A stretch of 64,000 bases of DNA from Pseudoalteromonas sp. NC201 (GTDB taxonomy: Bacteria > Pseudomonadota > Gammaproteobacteria > Enterobacterales > Alteromonadaceae): the NCBI RefSeq assembly GCF_002850255.1, contig NZ_CP022522.1, forward strand, positions 872,097 to 936,096, given 5' to 3'. How positions within the stretch are numbered: position 1 is the stretch's first letter; each line of letters starts with the position of its first letter. The notes below the pieces were generated by a model. The model was given only the letters and a program-made list of their open reading frames with translations. It made no database searches and was not told the origin of the DNA. Position numbers and translations under genes: made by a program. This document shows positions 40,201 through 48,500 of this stretch, piece by piece.

Positions 40201-43200
40201 CTGAAATTGAGGCGCTTGCAGTAGCGTTTACTGGCGTTGAACAAGCCGTAGCCCATGTTATCGAAGGAAAAAATAACAGTGCTCAGTTATTACTTTATAT
40301 AACGTTAAAACCAACTTTGTGTGGCAATGAGCAGACTTCATTGTTGAAGCGTTACCTCGCCGAACAATTACCAGAATATATGGTGCCGAGCCAGTTTGTG
40401 GTGTTGGAGCAATTTCCACTTACAGTCAATGGTAAGGTTGATAAACGCGCTTTGCCACAACCGGAATTGACGACAGCACATTACCGAGGACCACAAAATA
40501 AAACAGAAGCGCAATTGCAGCAATTATGGTCGAGTTTATTAAAGATACCGCAAGCGTCACTGAGCTGTGAGGCAAACTTCTTTGCCCTAGGTGGCGACTC
40601 AATATTATCAATTCAGCTAGTCTCACGGGCAGCGGAGCAAGGCCTGTATTTTAGTGTTAAAGACCTGTTTCGTCATCAACACATCGTGGCATTAGCACGG
40701 TGTGTAAAGCAGAGCAAAGGATACACGATAGCACAAGAGGCGGTGATAGGAGAGATGCCATTGCTGCCTATTCAGCAGGCATTTTTCAAAAACGAAACGG
40801 CGTTAGCCCACTTTAACCAGTCGGTTCTATTAAGTACCCCAGAGGATTTTGACACCCAATGCCTGATACCGATGTTGCAAGCTTTGGTCACGAGACATGA
40901 CGCACTGAGGCTCAGTTTTGATAAATCACAGGGGCAGTGGCGAGGTTGGTATCAAGCCTTGGAAGCATTGGCGCTATCAAACTGCATAGAGCAGCATGAG
41001 TGGGATGGAGAGGCAGAGAGTTTAACGGCTATTGCAGAGCGAGCGCAGCGCAGCTTATCACCGATAGATGGTGAGTTATTACGATTGGTCTATTTGGCGA
41101 ACAAAGCGGGTACAGGACGCTTGCTGTTGGTGATACATCACTTAGTTGTGGATGGGGTTTCTTGGCGTATTTTGCTGTCAGACATAGCACAGCTCTATCA
41201 ACAATACCAAGCGGGAGAAGCATTGCAGCTTGGTGATAAGACACATAGTTATCAACAGTGGGGAAGACACTTACAGCGCTATAGCGAGAGTGAAGGGCTT
41301 CAGCAGCAACGCTCATATTGGCGGGAACTAGAGGCAGATAATAGTTGGCAACAGCATTATGGTCATGAGCAAGTACAAGCAGGTGTACGGCGACAATTAC
41401 AAATCCAATTGAGTGAGGGTGAGACACAGGCTTTGCTCACGATGGTGCCACAGAGTTATCGAACTCAGGTGAATGAAGTACTCTTGGCGGCTTTGTGGTT
41501 AGCTCATCAACGTTGTAGTGGTGCTCAAACGCTATCGGTGACACTAGAAGGGCATGGGCGTGAGGGAGTTGCGGGGGTAATAGATTTAAGTCAAACCGTA
41601 GGCTGGTTTACCAGTATGTATCCATTGCAGCTAAGCGTGCAAGCGGCGGAGGATGTCGGTGGTATTTTGATGGCGGTAAAAGAGCAATACCGTCAGGTTC
41701 CGGATACGGGGATAGGCTATGGCGTATTAAAGTACCTGTGCGGTGATAGCGAGCTTGCGGATAAGATGATGCCGGCTTTGCAGTTTAATTACCTAGGACA
41801 GTTTGACCAAACGGTAAAACAGACAGGCGCCTTTAACATAGCAGAGGAAAATAGAGGGCAACATATAAGTGCAGCTCGGATAGCACAAGAAGAGTTGGTG
41901 TTAAATGGGAAGGTGGTATTTGGCAGTTTAGGCTTTACGCTGAATTATGACACAGGGTGTTATTGCGAGGGAGCGCTATCGACGTTGATGAAGGCTTATG
42001 AGCAGGCCTTAAGAGACGTTATTACGCATTGTAAGGCGGTGGGCGTTGGGCCTTATACACCGAGTGATTTTCCATTGGCGAGGGTGACTACGGAAGAGTT
42101 AGAGCGATGGGATATTGGGTCGGATATTGCAGATTTATATCCAGCGACGGGGATGCAACAGGGGTTGTTATTCCATGGTTTGTTGGAAGCAGGGAGTTAT
42201 GTCACGCAGACTCGGATAAGCTTCAAGGATTTGGATGCAAGCGCATTTAAAGCTGCATGGTTAGCGGTAATAGAGCGGCACAATATTTTTAGAACGGCAT
42301 TTGTAGGAATAGAGCAAGGGAATGCGCATCAAAGGGTGAGCGCACATGCGGTACTGCCTTGGAAGGAAGAAGATTTAAGGGAGATGTCACAGGCGCAGCA
42401 GCAACATTATTTAGACGATTATCAGCGTATGGATAAGCGCAAAGCCTTTGCGATAGATGCAGCACCACTGATGCGCTTTAGCTTATTTAATGTAGGAGAT
42501 GAACATACGTTGCTCTGGAGTTACCACCATGCGCTACTGGATGGGTGGTGTATTCCGTTGGTATTTAAGGAGATAAAGCAATGTTATGAAGCGCTGTGTG
42601 CGGGTATACCGTTAGCAAGTGGAGCGCCAGAATACAGCTATAGAGATTATGCTCAGTGGCTGAGTGAGCAAGACAAGGAGGAGACGGTAGCGTTTTGGCG
42701 AGACACGTTAGCACCGCTGAGTAGCCATACTCAGTTGCCAGCGGAGCAAGGAGAGGTGGGAGCAGGAGAGGGCGAGTATCGCATTGAGTTTAGTGTATCA
42801 GAGACGGCGGCGTTACAACGGTTGGCGGCGGAAGCGAGAACGACGTTAAATATAGTCGTACAAACGGCATGGGGTGTGTTGTTGCAGCGCTATGGCAACC
42901 AAGGTGCGGTGGTGTTTGGTTCGGTGACGTCAGGGCGGCCGGCAAGTCTTGCGGGTGTCGAGTCGATATTAGGTTTGTTTATCAATACAGTACCGGTGGT
43001 CGTAGAGAGCGGTGCAGAAGATACGGTGCTTGGGCTATTGCAGGCGCAGCACGAACAGCAAGTGGCGCGAGAAGGGCATAGCTACTATCCGTTGTATGAA
43101 ATACAAAAACAGTCGCCGTTGGGAGAGCCTCTGTTTAATAGCGTATTTGTATTTGAGAACTATCCGGTTGATGCGCAGTTAAGTGAAGCGGATGAGCAGT

Positions 43201-45266
43201 CGGGGCTAGAGGTTACGACAGCGGAGACAACGGAAGGGACGAACTACGACTTAACGGTAGTGGCGCATGTATCGGAAGGGTTGAGTATTCGCTTAGAAGG
43301 CGGGGCGGGGCACTATAACTCGGCGAGTTTGGCACGTTTAGGCGGACATTATAAGCGTTTGCTATTGGGGTTGACGAAGGCCTTGAAGGTTGCGGAGGTT
43401 GAGCTTTTAAGTGAGCGAGAGCGGTCTTATTTGCTCACGGAGTTGAATAGTACAGCTCAGGATGTTGAGGTGCCGAGCTGTTTATTGCATGAGTTGTTTG
43501 AGCGTCAAGCAAAGAGCCACCCAGATGCGGTGGCGGTAGAAACCGCCAATGAAAGTATCAGCTATGGTCAGCTCAACCAACGTGCGGAAGCTGTCAGCCA
43601 GCATTTGTGCGCAAATTCAATATACCAAGTTGGGGATACCGTAGGCGTATATGTTGGGCGTTCGACAGATATGATGGTGGCAATACTGGCCATTTTAAAA
43701 GCGGGAGGTACGTACTTACCTTTAGAGCCCAGCTACCCAATTTCTCGAACTGAGTATATGTTGCAAGATTCGGAGGCGACTTGTGTACTTACCGACTCAC
43801 CCCTTGAGTCTGATCTTAAGCATTTAGCCTTGGAACGTATTTGTGTTGCAAATGCTGTACAGACAGTCGTGGGAGAGGGTTGTAGTCAAAGTAGAGGAAA
43901 GTTAAGCGATACAGCTTATATTATCTATACCTCAGGTACGACAGGCAATCCAAAAGGAGTGGCTATTGCGCATCAAAGTGTGACTGAACTTGCGGTAGCC
44001 TTGAAAAAACGCTTACCTACAGGTCGAAATGCTCGTGTATTGCAGTTTTCAACCCCCTGTTTTGACGCTTCTGTTTTGGAGTGGGTGTGGGCATTGACGC
44101 AGGGCGCAAGTCTTCACATTTGTGGCGAGCAGGAAAGAGCAAACCCAGATCTTATGGCACGCTATCTCGTGCAGCAGAAAATTACGCACACATTACTAAC
44201 TCCATCTTATCTTGCTCATCTACCATTTCGAGAGGATTATCACTTTGCAGCCTTGGCTGTAGGTGGAGAGGCTTGTGATGAGGAGCTAGGCTGGCGTTGG
44301 GCATGTCATTATCCAGTTTTTAATCTCTACGGCCCAACCGAAATCACCGTGTGCGCCAGTATTGCTGAAATTTATGAGAACGAACAGATCACTATTGGGC
44401 GGGCAATGCCAAATACTGAGCTATATATCTTGGATCAATCACAGCAGCTTTGCCCTTTTGGTGTTGCAGGAGAGTTGTACATTGGTGGTAATGGTGTAGC
44501 CAAAGGTTACATCAATAGAGCAGAGCTTACTGCTGAAAGGTTTGTAACATTGCCTAACTTAGCCCCTTGTAAACGTCTTTACCGGACTGGAGATTTAGTG
44601 CGTTACCTTGAAAGTGGTGAGCTTGAATATTTAGGCCGAGCTGACGAACAAATAAAAATTCGAGGATATCGCATTGAGCCTAGAGAGGTTGAACGTCAAT
44701 TAGCGCTATTAGAGCAAGTTAACAAAGCGGTGATCAAGATAGATAAAGATGGTCAAGGTCACAATCGAATGCTTGCTTATATAGAGCCGATAACAACGGT
44801 GGGCCCTGATTTTGTTAGCCACATTAAGTCGCAATTACGCACTAACTTACCTGCTTTTATGGTGCCAGCAGCCATCATTACAGTTGAGCAATGGCCGTTA
44901 CTTCCAAGCGGTAAAGTTAATAAGGCAGCTCTGAGCTATGAAATTGATAACGTGGAATCTGCGGTTAAAGCTCCCCGTGATGAGATTGAGCAAGCGCTAG
45001 CTGGTATTTGGCAACGTCTTTTGAGTATTCCCTACGAACAAATTAGTGTTGATGCTCACTTTATGGAGCTTGGAGGGCATTCATTACTTCTGATCCAATT
45101 ACTGGCTGAAATCAACGATTATTGGTCACTAGAATTAAGCTTAGCAGAGCTGATCGCTCATCCAGAGATCGCTACATTAGCTGAGAAAGTACGGCAACTT
45201 CTGACGATACGAGACCTTAACAGACAAGCCAGTTTAGCCACTGTGATAGAGGAAGGGACGTTGTAA
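34245..45266 (+). CDS. NRPS gene 4, three modules with one epimerase, chimeric
   Basis: NRPS of 3673 residues. Residues 1-55: TubC_N-type docking domain. Domains: C 71-506 (HHIASDG); A 526-1022; T, Ser1072 (QGGHS, no E follows); C 1129-1566 (HHIASDA); A 1586-2072; T, Ser2119 (GGDS); E 2166-2606 (HHLVVDGVSWRIL); C 2629-3056 (HHALLDGWC); A 3073-3562; T, Ser3613. Codes: module 1 DLFNNALTYK (exact published Ala code); module 2 DATKVGEVGK (close to Asn, DLTKLGEVGK; made D by E); module 3 DALLAGLVCK (unassigned, same as gene 3 module 3). Bases 34245-37310 are near-identical to the head of gene 5 and 40356-45266 to the tail of gene 3; only 37311-40355 is its own. Both its docking ends are therefore shared with neighbours. 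Collapse of the repeat would remove this protein cleanly. Confidence 0.97.
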   Translation: MSISQLVASATSSGVYLYTEGGQLKYKLSVASFPENLKQEILANKQEIIHFLTKNEINPKSTISALASHDGHFPLSFAQQRLWFIDRFEGQSAQYNIPKVIKVAGDFSVDIAERAIKKLIWRHKVLRTTYGEVEGEPFQQINQEFKFKINRIDLSALEAQYQQRKLAELIRYDAEKSFDLATELMLRVSYIIAGPDNQNTLLFNMHHIASDGWSMNIFVREFVAEYQALQMGQETRLTPLAIQYIDFAVWQRQWLTESRLAEQLRYWRQQLSGAPLLHRLPLDYPRPERKGNEGARVFSRYSTAAIEAFAMRHGMTPFMVFHAALSIVLCRHSNQSEFIVGTPFANRQNTALAPLIGFFVNTLILKSSIKHDTVAAFLTHIRDTNLAAQSYQDLPFEQIVEHCQVERSVQHTPIFQVMLSMFQGESSSKPSLSLQGVEFEEVLSDNITTKYDLDISISLSESGCKLTWVYDTELFNEETITQFDRHFGNVLDNLLTQPVEQPLVELELLSERERSYLLTELNSTAQDVEVPSCLLHELFERQAKSQPDAVAVETASESISYGQLNQRANQLARQLQHQAVQLGDAVGILLTRSVNMVVAVLAVLKAGGRYVPLDPNYPKQRLEYIVADTQLQHVICNEHTQGLLDIAGVTLWQLDATKLQQDLAQQCRDNLGRHPQATSDQPSYLIYTSGSTGKPKGVVIAHRNALAMVQWAGEFYQPEELAGVLASTSLNFDLSVFELFVPLSFGGKVILVENILTLLNEDIAGISLINTVPSGIDALLAAQRLPSSVLSVNLAGEPLAQTVVEKLFSGRELRRVVNLYGPSEDTTYSTYYEMTAAPEQAPRIGRPVSNTQAYVLGEQGELLPFGVTGELYLGGAGVACGYLNQPQLTAQRFIPDRFSHNTDARLYRTGDLVRYDQQGELCFIGRVDEQVKLRGFRIELGEIEHHLNSHDAVIESLVLVVEEAGEAQLQAYVRTEEATGLAQQLREYLRALLPEYMLPSRYIAVSQWPLSPNGKIDKNALKAKVNQPIAEQIMQPQSETEVKLLNIWSSILNTPVTEIDLNSSFFSQGGHSLRAVKMQAAIQAEFAKSLSLQTIFKAQSIRNIAHCLDEQADYILGATIQAKADKSQLHPLSYAQKRLWFIDNLNQGSSEYHITSAVQLSGKFDLASAQQSFTLLIERHETLRTVFIKSADGVVMQKVNHTKPFQIKHLSLTHLTGDAQKLALERLIHEQNSQPFDLSLDQMLRVSAVSLAEDELAIIFTVHHIASDAWSMGVLVNEFCSIYQVQVTQQPQDLPPLSIQYSDYAHWQQQSDTQARISSQLHYWQQQLQGLPSVHQIPLDHARPSAKLSNGKRLQRKLPSALAEKLQRLATAANITPFMLYHGALSLLISKYSYEHDVVIGTPVANRCQTELEPLIGFFVNTLVLRSDTQERTLSAFFQHIRDVNLAAQEHQEVPFEQVVDACCNSRTTQYTPLFQIMLNMNNTESSSFTLSGVEANLIPVAADRCKYDLEFAVQLSSSCPVLMLQYDTSLFLPSSMELMLADFAALLTSLSECTFETTMLSELTLSSSERGYIGREAPQELRLQESFQQQVNRKPKQAALQFSNSTMTYADLAAQVQDLACYLVTHFPPHARIGICLGRCESLLVSVLAILRADMTYVPMDPSHPEQRLLRIAEHAELAAIITKPEWQSKLQGVSIATVVDINTYEKTAKTKLAEVYSNPVAYVIYTSGSTGTPKGIEVLHKGLSNYLDYAAKHYLRAGILRSVVSSTLSFDATLTSLLAPLISAKTITILPEEDTLADLYQCLRSGPASLFKLTPSHLKALCAIHHGESITTPHTIVVGGEQFTGQLLGQCQRWLNGATFVNEYGPSETVVGCCDYVVLPGQKEPASAAVSIGRAIANTQLYVLDPYLQVAPKGGVGELCIAGFGVAKGYVQQPQLTAEKFLNWQGERIYRSGDLVRQRKDGNLVYVGRIDEQVKIRGYRIELAEIEALAVAFTGVEQAVAHVIEGKNNSAQLLLYITLKPTLCGNEQTSLLKRYLAEQLPEYMVPSQFVVLEQFPLTVNGKVDKRALPQPELTTAHYRGPQNKTEAQLQQLWSSLLKIPQASLSCEANFFALGGDSILSIQLVSRAAEQGLYFSVKDLFRHQHIVALARCVKQSKGYTIAQEAVIGEMPLLPIQQAFFKNETALAHFNQSVLLSTPEDFDTQCLIPMLQALVTRHDALRLSFDKSQGQWRGWYQALEALALSNCIEQHEWDGEAESLTAIAERAQRSLSPIDGELLRLVYLANKAGTGRLLLVIHHLVVDGVSWRILLSDIAQLYQQYQAGEALQLGDKTHSYQQWGRHLQRYSESEGLQQQRSYWRELEADNSWQQHYGHEQVQAGVRRQLQIQLSEGETQALLTMVPQSYRTQVNEVLLAALWLAHQRCSGAQTLSVTLEGHGREGVAGVIDLSQTVGWFTSMYPLQLSVQAAEDVGGILMAVKEQYRQVPDTGIGYGVLKYLCGDSELADKMMPALQFNYLGQFDQTVKQTGAFNIAEENRGQHISAARIAQEELVLNGKVVFGSLGFTLNYDTGCYCEGALSTLMKAYEQALRDVITHCKAVGVGPYTPSDFPLARVTTEELERWDIGSDIADLYPATGMQQGLLFHGLLEAGSYVTQTRISFKDLDASAFKAAWLAVIERHNIFRTAFVGIEQGNAHQRVSAHAVLPWKEEDLREMSQAQQQHYLDDYQRMDKRKAFAIDAAPLMRFSLFNVGDEHTLLWSYHHALLDGWCIPLVFKEIKQCYEALCAGIPLASGAPEYSYRDYAQWLSEQDKEETVAFWRDTLAPLSSHTQLPAEQGEVGAGEGEYRIEFSVSETAALQRLAAEARTTLNIVVQTAWGVLLQRYGNQGAVVFGSVTSGRPASLAGVESILGLFINTVPVVVESGAEDTVLGLLQAQHEQQVAREGHSYYPLYEIQKQSPLGEPLFNSVFVFENYPVDAQLSEADEQSGLEVTTAETTEGTNYDLTVVAHVSEGLSIRLEGGAGHYNSASLARLGGHYKRLLLGLTKALKVAEVELLSERERSYLLTELNSTAQDVEVPSCLLHELFERQAKSHPDAVAVETANESISYGQLNQRAEAVSQHLCANSIYQVGDTVGVYVGRSTDMMVAILAILKAGGTYLPLEPSYPISRTEYMLQDSEATCVLTDSPLESDLKHLALERICVANAVQTVVGEGCSQSRGKLSDTAYIIYTSGTTGNPKGVAIAHQSVTELAVALKKRLPTGRNARVLQFSTPCFDASVLEWVWALTQGASLHICGEQERANPDLMARYLVQQKITHTLLTPSYLAHLPFREDYHFAALAVGGEACDEELGWRWACHYPVFNLYGPTEITVCASIAEIYENEQITIGRAMPNTELYILDQSQQLCPFGVAGELYIGGNGVAKGYINRAELTAERFVTLPNLAPCKRLYRTGDLVRYLESGELEYLGRADEQIKIRGYRIEPREVERQLALLEQVNKAVIKIDKDGQGHNRMLAYIEPITTVGPDFVSHIKSQLRTNLPAFMVPAAIITVEQWPLLPSGKVNKAALSYEIDNVESAVKAPRDEIEQALAGIWQRLLSIPYEQISVDAHFMELGGHSLLLIQLLAEINDYWSLELSLAELIAHPEIATLAEKVRQLLTIRDLNRQASLATVIEEGTL
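35769..35947 (+). repeat. C-A linker repeat, copy in gene 4 module 1
   Basis: Matches the gene 3 module 3 linker with an offset of 3663 bases, although the C domain before it and the A domain after it are different. The match ends at AACGTGC, after which the A domains diverge. Confidence 0.85.
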
Positions 45267-45279
45267 TTCGTCCCTCTTT
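45249..45279 (+). terminator. Possible hairpin terminator over the stop codon of gene 4
   Basis: Duplicate of the hairpin after gene 3: AGGGACG at 45254-45260 pairs with CGTCCCT at 45269-45275 across the TAA stop. The T tract is weak, so function is uncertain. Confidence 0.35.
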
Positions 45280-45545
45280 CCCTAATGCAATGGGTTAAAG
45301 TTTGCCCAAATAATGATATTGTGTTAAATATTGGTTGTTTTAAATTAACATGCTAGTATCTAAGTGTTATTAAAGTTAATATTTTGTCCGGATTCCCCTT
45401 GTTGACAGAGTAGCCGCCAAAATAAGTGTGAAAACAGCTCATGTAGTGGAGGTTGTCTAAATTTTCTGCGCAGTCACACGTGCGTAAGACAGGCCTTATT
45501 TGATGCTCAATAATAAGAATGAAAGCCTATTAGGGAAAATAATCT
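45267..45545 (+). other. 279-base gap between genes 4 and 5
   Basis: Non-coding copy of the gap at 33966-34244, including the TTGACA hexamer (45402-45407) and the AGGGA ribosome binding site (45532-45536). Any promoter, leader or attenuator in this sequence would be present twice, so genes 4 and 5 could each begin their own transcription unit. Confidence 0.8.
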
Positions 45546-48500
45546 ATGAGTATCAGTCAGCTAGTTGCAAGTGCCACGTCTTCAGGTGTGTACCTATATA
45601 CAGAAGGCGGGCAGCTGAAATATAAATTATCGGTTGCTTCATTTCCTGAAAATCTCAAGCAAGAAATACTGGCAAACAAACAAGAAATTATTCATTTTTT
45701 AACAAAGAATGAGATTAATCCTAAGTCAACTATATCTGCGCTGGCATCTCATGACGGTCATTTCCCTCTCTCTTTTGCTCAGCAGCGCCTGTGGTTTATC
45801 GATCGCTTTGAAGGGCAGAGTGCACAATACAACATACCTAAGGTGATTAAAGTCGCAGGTGATTTCTCGGTTGATATTGCAGAACGAGCCATTAAGAAAT
45901 TGATTTGGCGGCATAAAGTATTGCGAACCACTTACGGAGAGGTTGAAGGGGAACCCTTTCAGCAGATAAATCAAGAATTCAAATTTAAGATCAACCGCAT
46001 TGATCTTTCTGCACTTGAGGCACAGTATCAACAACGTAAATTAGCTGAGTTGATCCGATATGATGCAGAAAAGAGTTTTGACTTGGCAACTGAGCTAATG
46101 CTACGGGTGAGTTATATTATAGCTGGCCCAGATAACCAAAATACTCTGTTATTTAATATGCATCACATCGCCTCTGACGGCTGGTCGATGAATATATTTG
46201 TACGTGAGTTTGTTGCTGAGTATCAAGCGCTGCAAATGGGACAAGAAACCAGACTTACTCCATTGGCTATCCAATATATTGACTTTGCTGTGTGGCAACG
46301 GCAGTGGCTAACAGAAAGTCGCTTAGCGGAGCAGTTACGTTACTGGCGACAGCAGTTATCAGGTGCTCCGTTATTGCATCGTTTACCTTTGGATTATCCT
46401 CGCCCAGAGCGCAAAGGTAATGAGGGAGCCAGAGTGTTCAGTCGCTATTCTACTGCGGCTATAGAGGCTTTTGCCATGCGCCATGGAATGACCCCCTTTA
46501 TGGTTTTTCATGCAGCCCTGAGTATTGTACTTTGCCGTCACAGTAACCAATCAGAGTTTATTGTTGGGACTCCGTTTGCAAATAGACAAAACACAGCACT
46601 GGCACCGCTAATTGGCTTTTTTGTCAATACCCTAATTTTAAAGTCATCTATCAAACATGATACTGTCGCTGCATTTTTAACTCATATTCGTGATACCAAT
46701 TTAGCCGCGCAAAGCTATCAAGACTTACCGTTTGAGCAGATTGTAGAGCATTGCCAAGTTGAGCGTAGCGTGCAGCATACTCCTATTTTCCAAGTGATGC
46801 TGAGTATGTTTCAGGGTGAGTCGTCAAGCAAGCCGAGCCTATCCCTTCAGGGAGTGGAGTTCGAGGAAGTCTTATCAGATAACATTACTACCAAGTATGA
46901 CTTAGACATCAGCATTTCCCTGTCCGAATCTGGCTGCAAACTCACTTGGGTCTATGATACCGAGTTATTTAATGAAGAAACCATAACTCAATTTGATAGG
47001 CACTTCGGTAATGTTTTGGACAACCTTCTAACGCAACCTGTGGAGCAGCCCTTAGTAGAGTTGGAACTCTTAAGTGAGCGAGAGCGGTCTTATTTGCTCA
47101 CGGAGTTGAATAGTACAGCTCAGGATGTTGAGGTGCCGAGCTGTTTATTGCATGAGTTGTTTGAGCGTCAAGTAAAGAGTCAACCGGATGCGGTGGCGGT
47201 AGAAACCGCCAGTGAAAGTATCAGCTATGGTCAGCTCAACCAACGTGCAAACCAATTGGCACGACAACTACAGCATCAAGCAGTGCAGCTAGGAGATGCG
47301 GTAGGGATATTGCTAACGCGCTCGGTGAATATGGTTGTGGCAGTGTTGGCAGTATTAAAAGCTGGAGGACGCTATGTCCCACTGGACCCTAATTATCCCA
47401 AACAGCGACTGGAGTATATTGTTGCAGATACGCAGTTGCAGCATGTTATTTGTAACGAGCATACTCAAGGGCTATTGGATATCGCAGGTGTCACTCTGTG
47501 GCAGCTAGACGCAACTAAACTACAGCAGGACTTAGCACAACAGTGTAGAGACAACTTAGGCCGTCATCCGCAAGCTACGAGCGACCAGCCAAGTTACCTT
47601 ATTTATACATCAGGCTCGACAGGTAAGCCAAAAGGGGTAGTGATAGCGCACAGGAATGCGTTGGCGATGGTGCAGTGGGCAGGAGAGTTTTATCAGCCGG
47701 AAGAGTTAGCGGGGGTGTTGGCAAGTACGTCACTTAACTTCGACTTATCGGTGTTTGAGTTATTCGTTCCACTGAGCTTTGGTGGCAAAGTAATCTTAGT
47801 GGAAAACATTCTGACTCTGCTAAACGAAGACATAGCGGGTATTAGTCTAATTAATACAGTGCCGTCGGGAATAGATGCATTGCTGGCGGCGCAGCGGCTT
47901 CCTAGCTCGGTTCTGAGTGTCAACTTGGCAGGAGAGCCACTGGCACAGACAGTAGTAGAGAAGTTATTTAGTGGGCGAGAGTTACGGCGAGTTGTGAACT
48001 TGTATGGACCGTCAGAGGATACGACGTACTCCACTTACTATGAAATGACAGCGGCACCGGAGCAGGCCCCAAGAATAGGTCGTCCGGTGTCCAATACGCA
48101 GGCTTACGTACTGGGAGAACAAGGAGAGCTGTTACCGTTTGGAGTAACGGGTGAGTTGTATTTAGGTGGTGCGGGCGTGGCTTGTGGTTATCTTAATCAG
48201 CCACAGCTAACGGCACAGCGTTTTATTCCAGACCGCTTTAGTCACAACACAGATGCACGACTTTATCGTACAGGAGACTTAGTTCGATATGACCAACAAG
48301 GAGAGTTGTGTTTTATAGGGCGCGTTGACGAGCAGGTGAAGTTACGAGGTTTTCGTATTGAGCTTGGGGAAATAGAGCATCACCTAAATAGCCATGATGC
48401 AGTAATAGAATCGCTAGTGTTAGTGGTAGAAGAGGCAGGAGAGGCGCAGTTACAGGCTTACGTTCGAACAGAAGAAGCGACGGGTTTGGCACAGCAGCTA

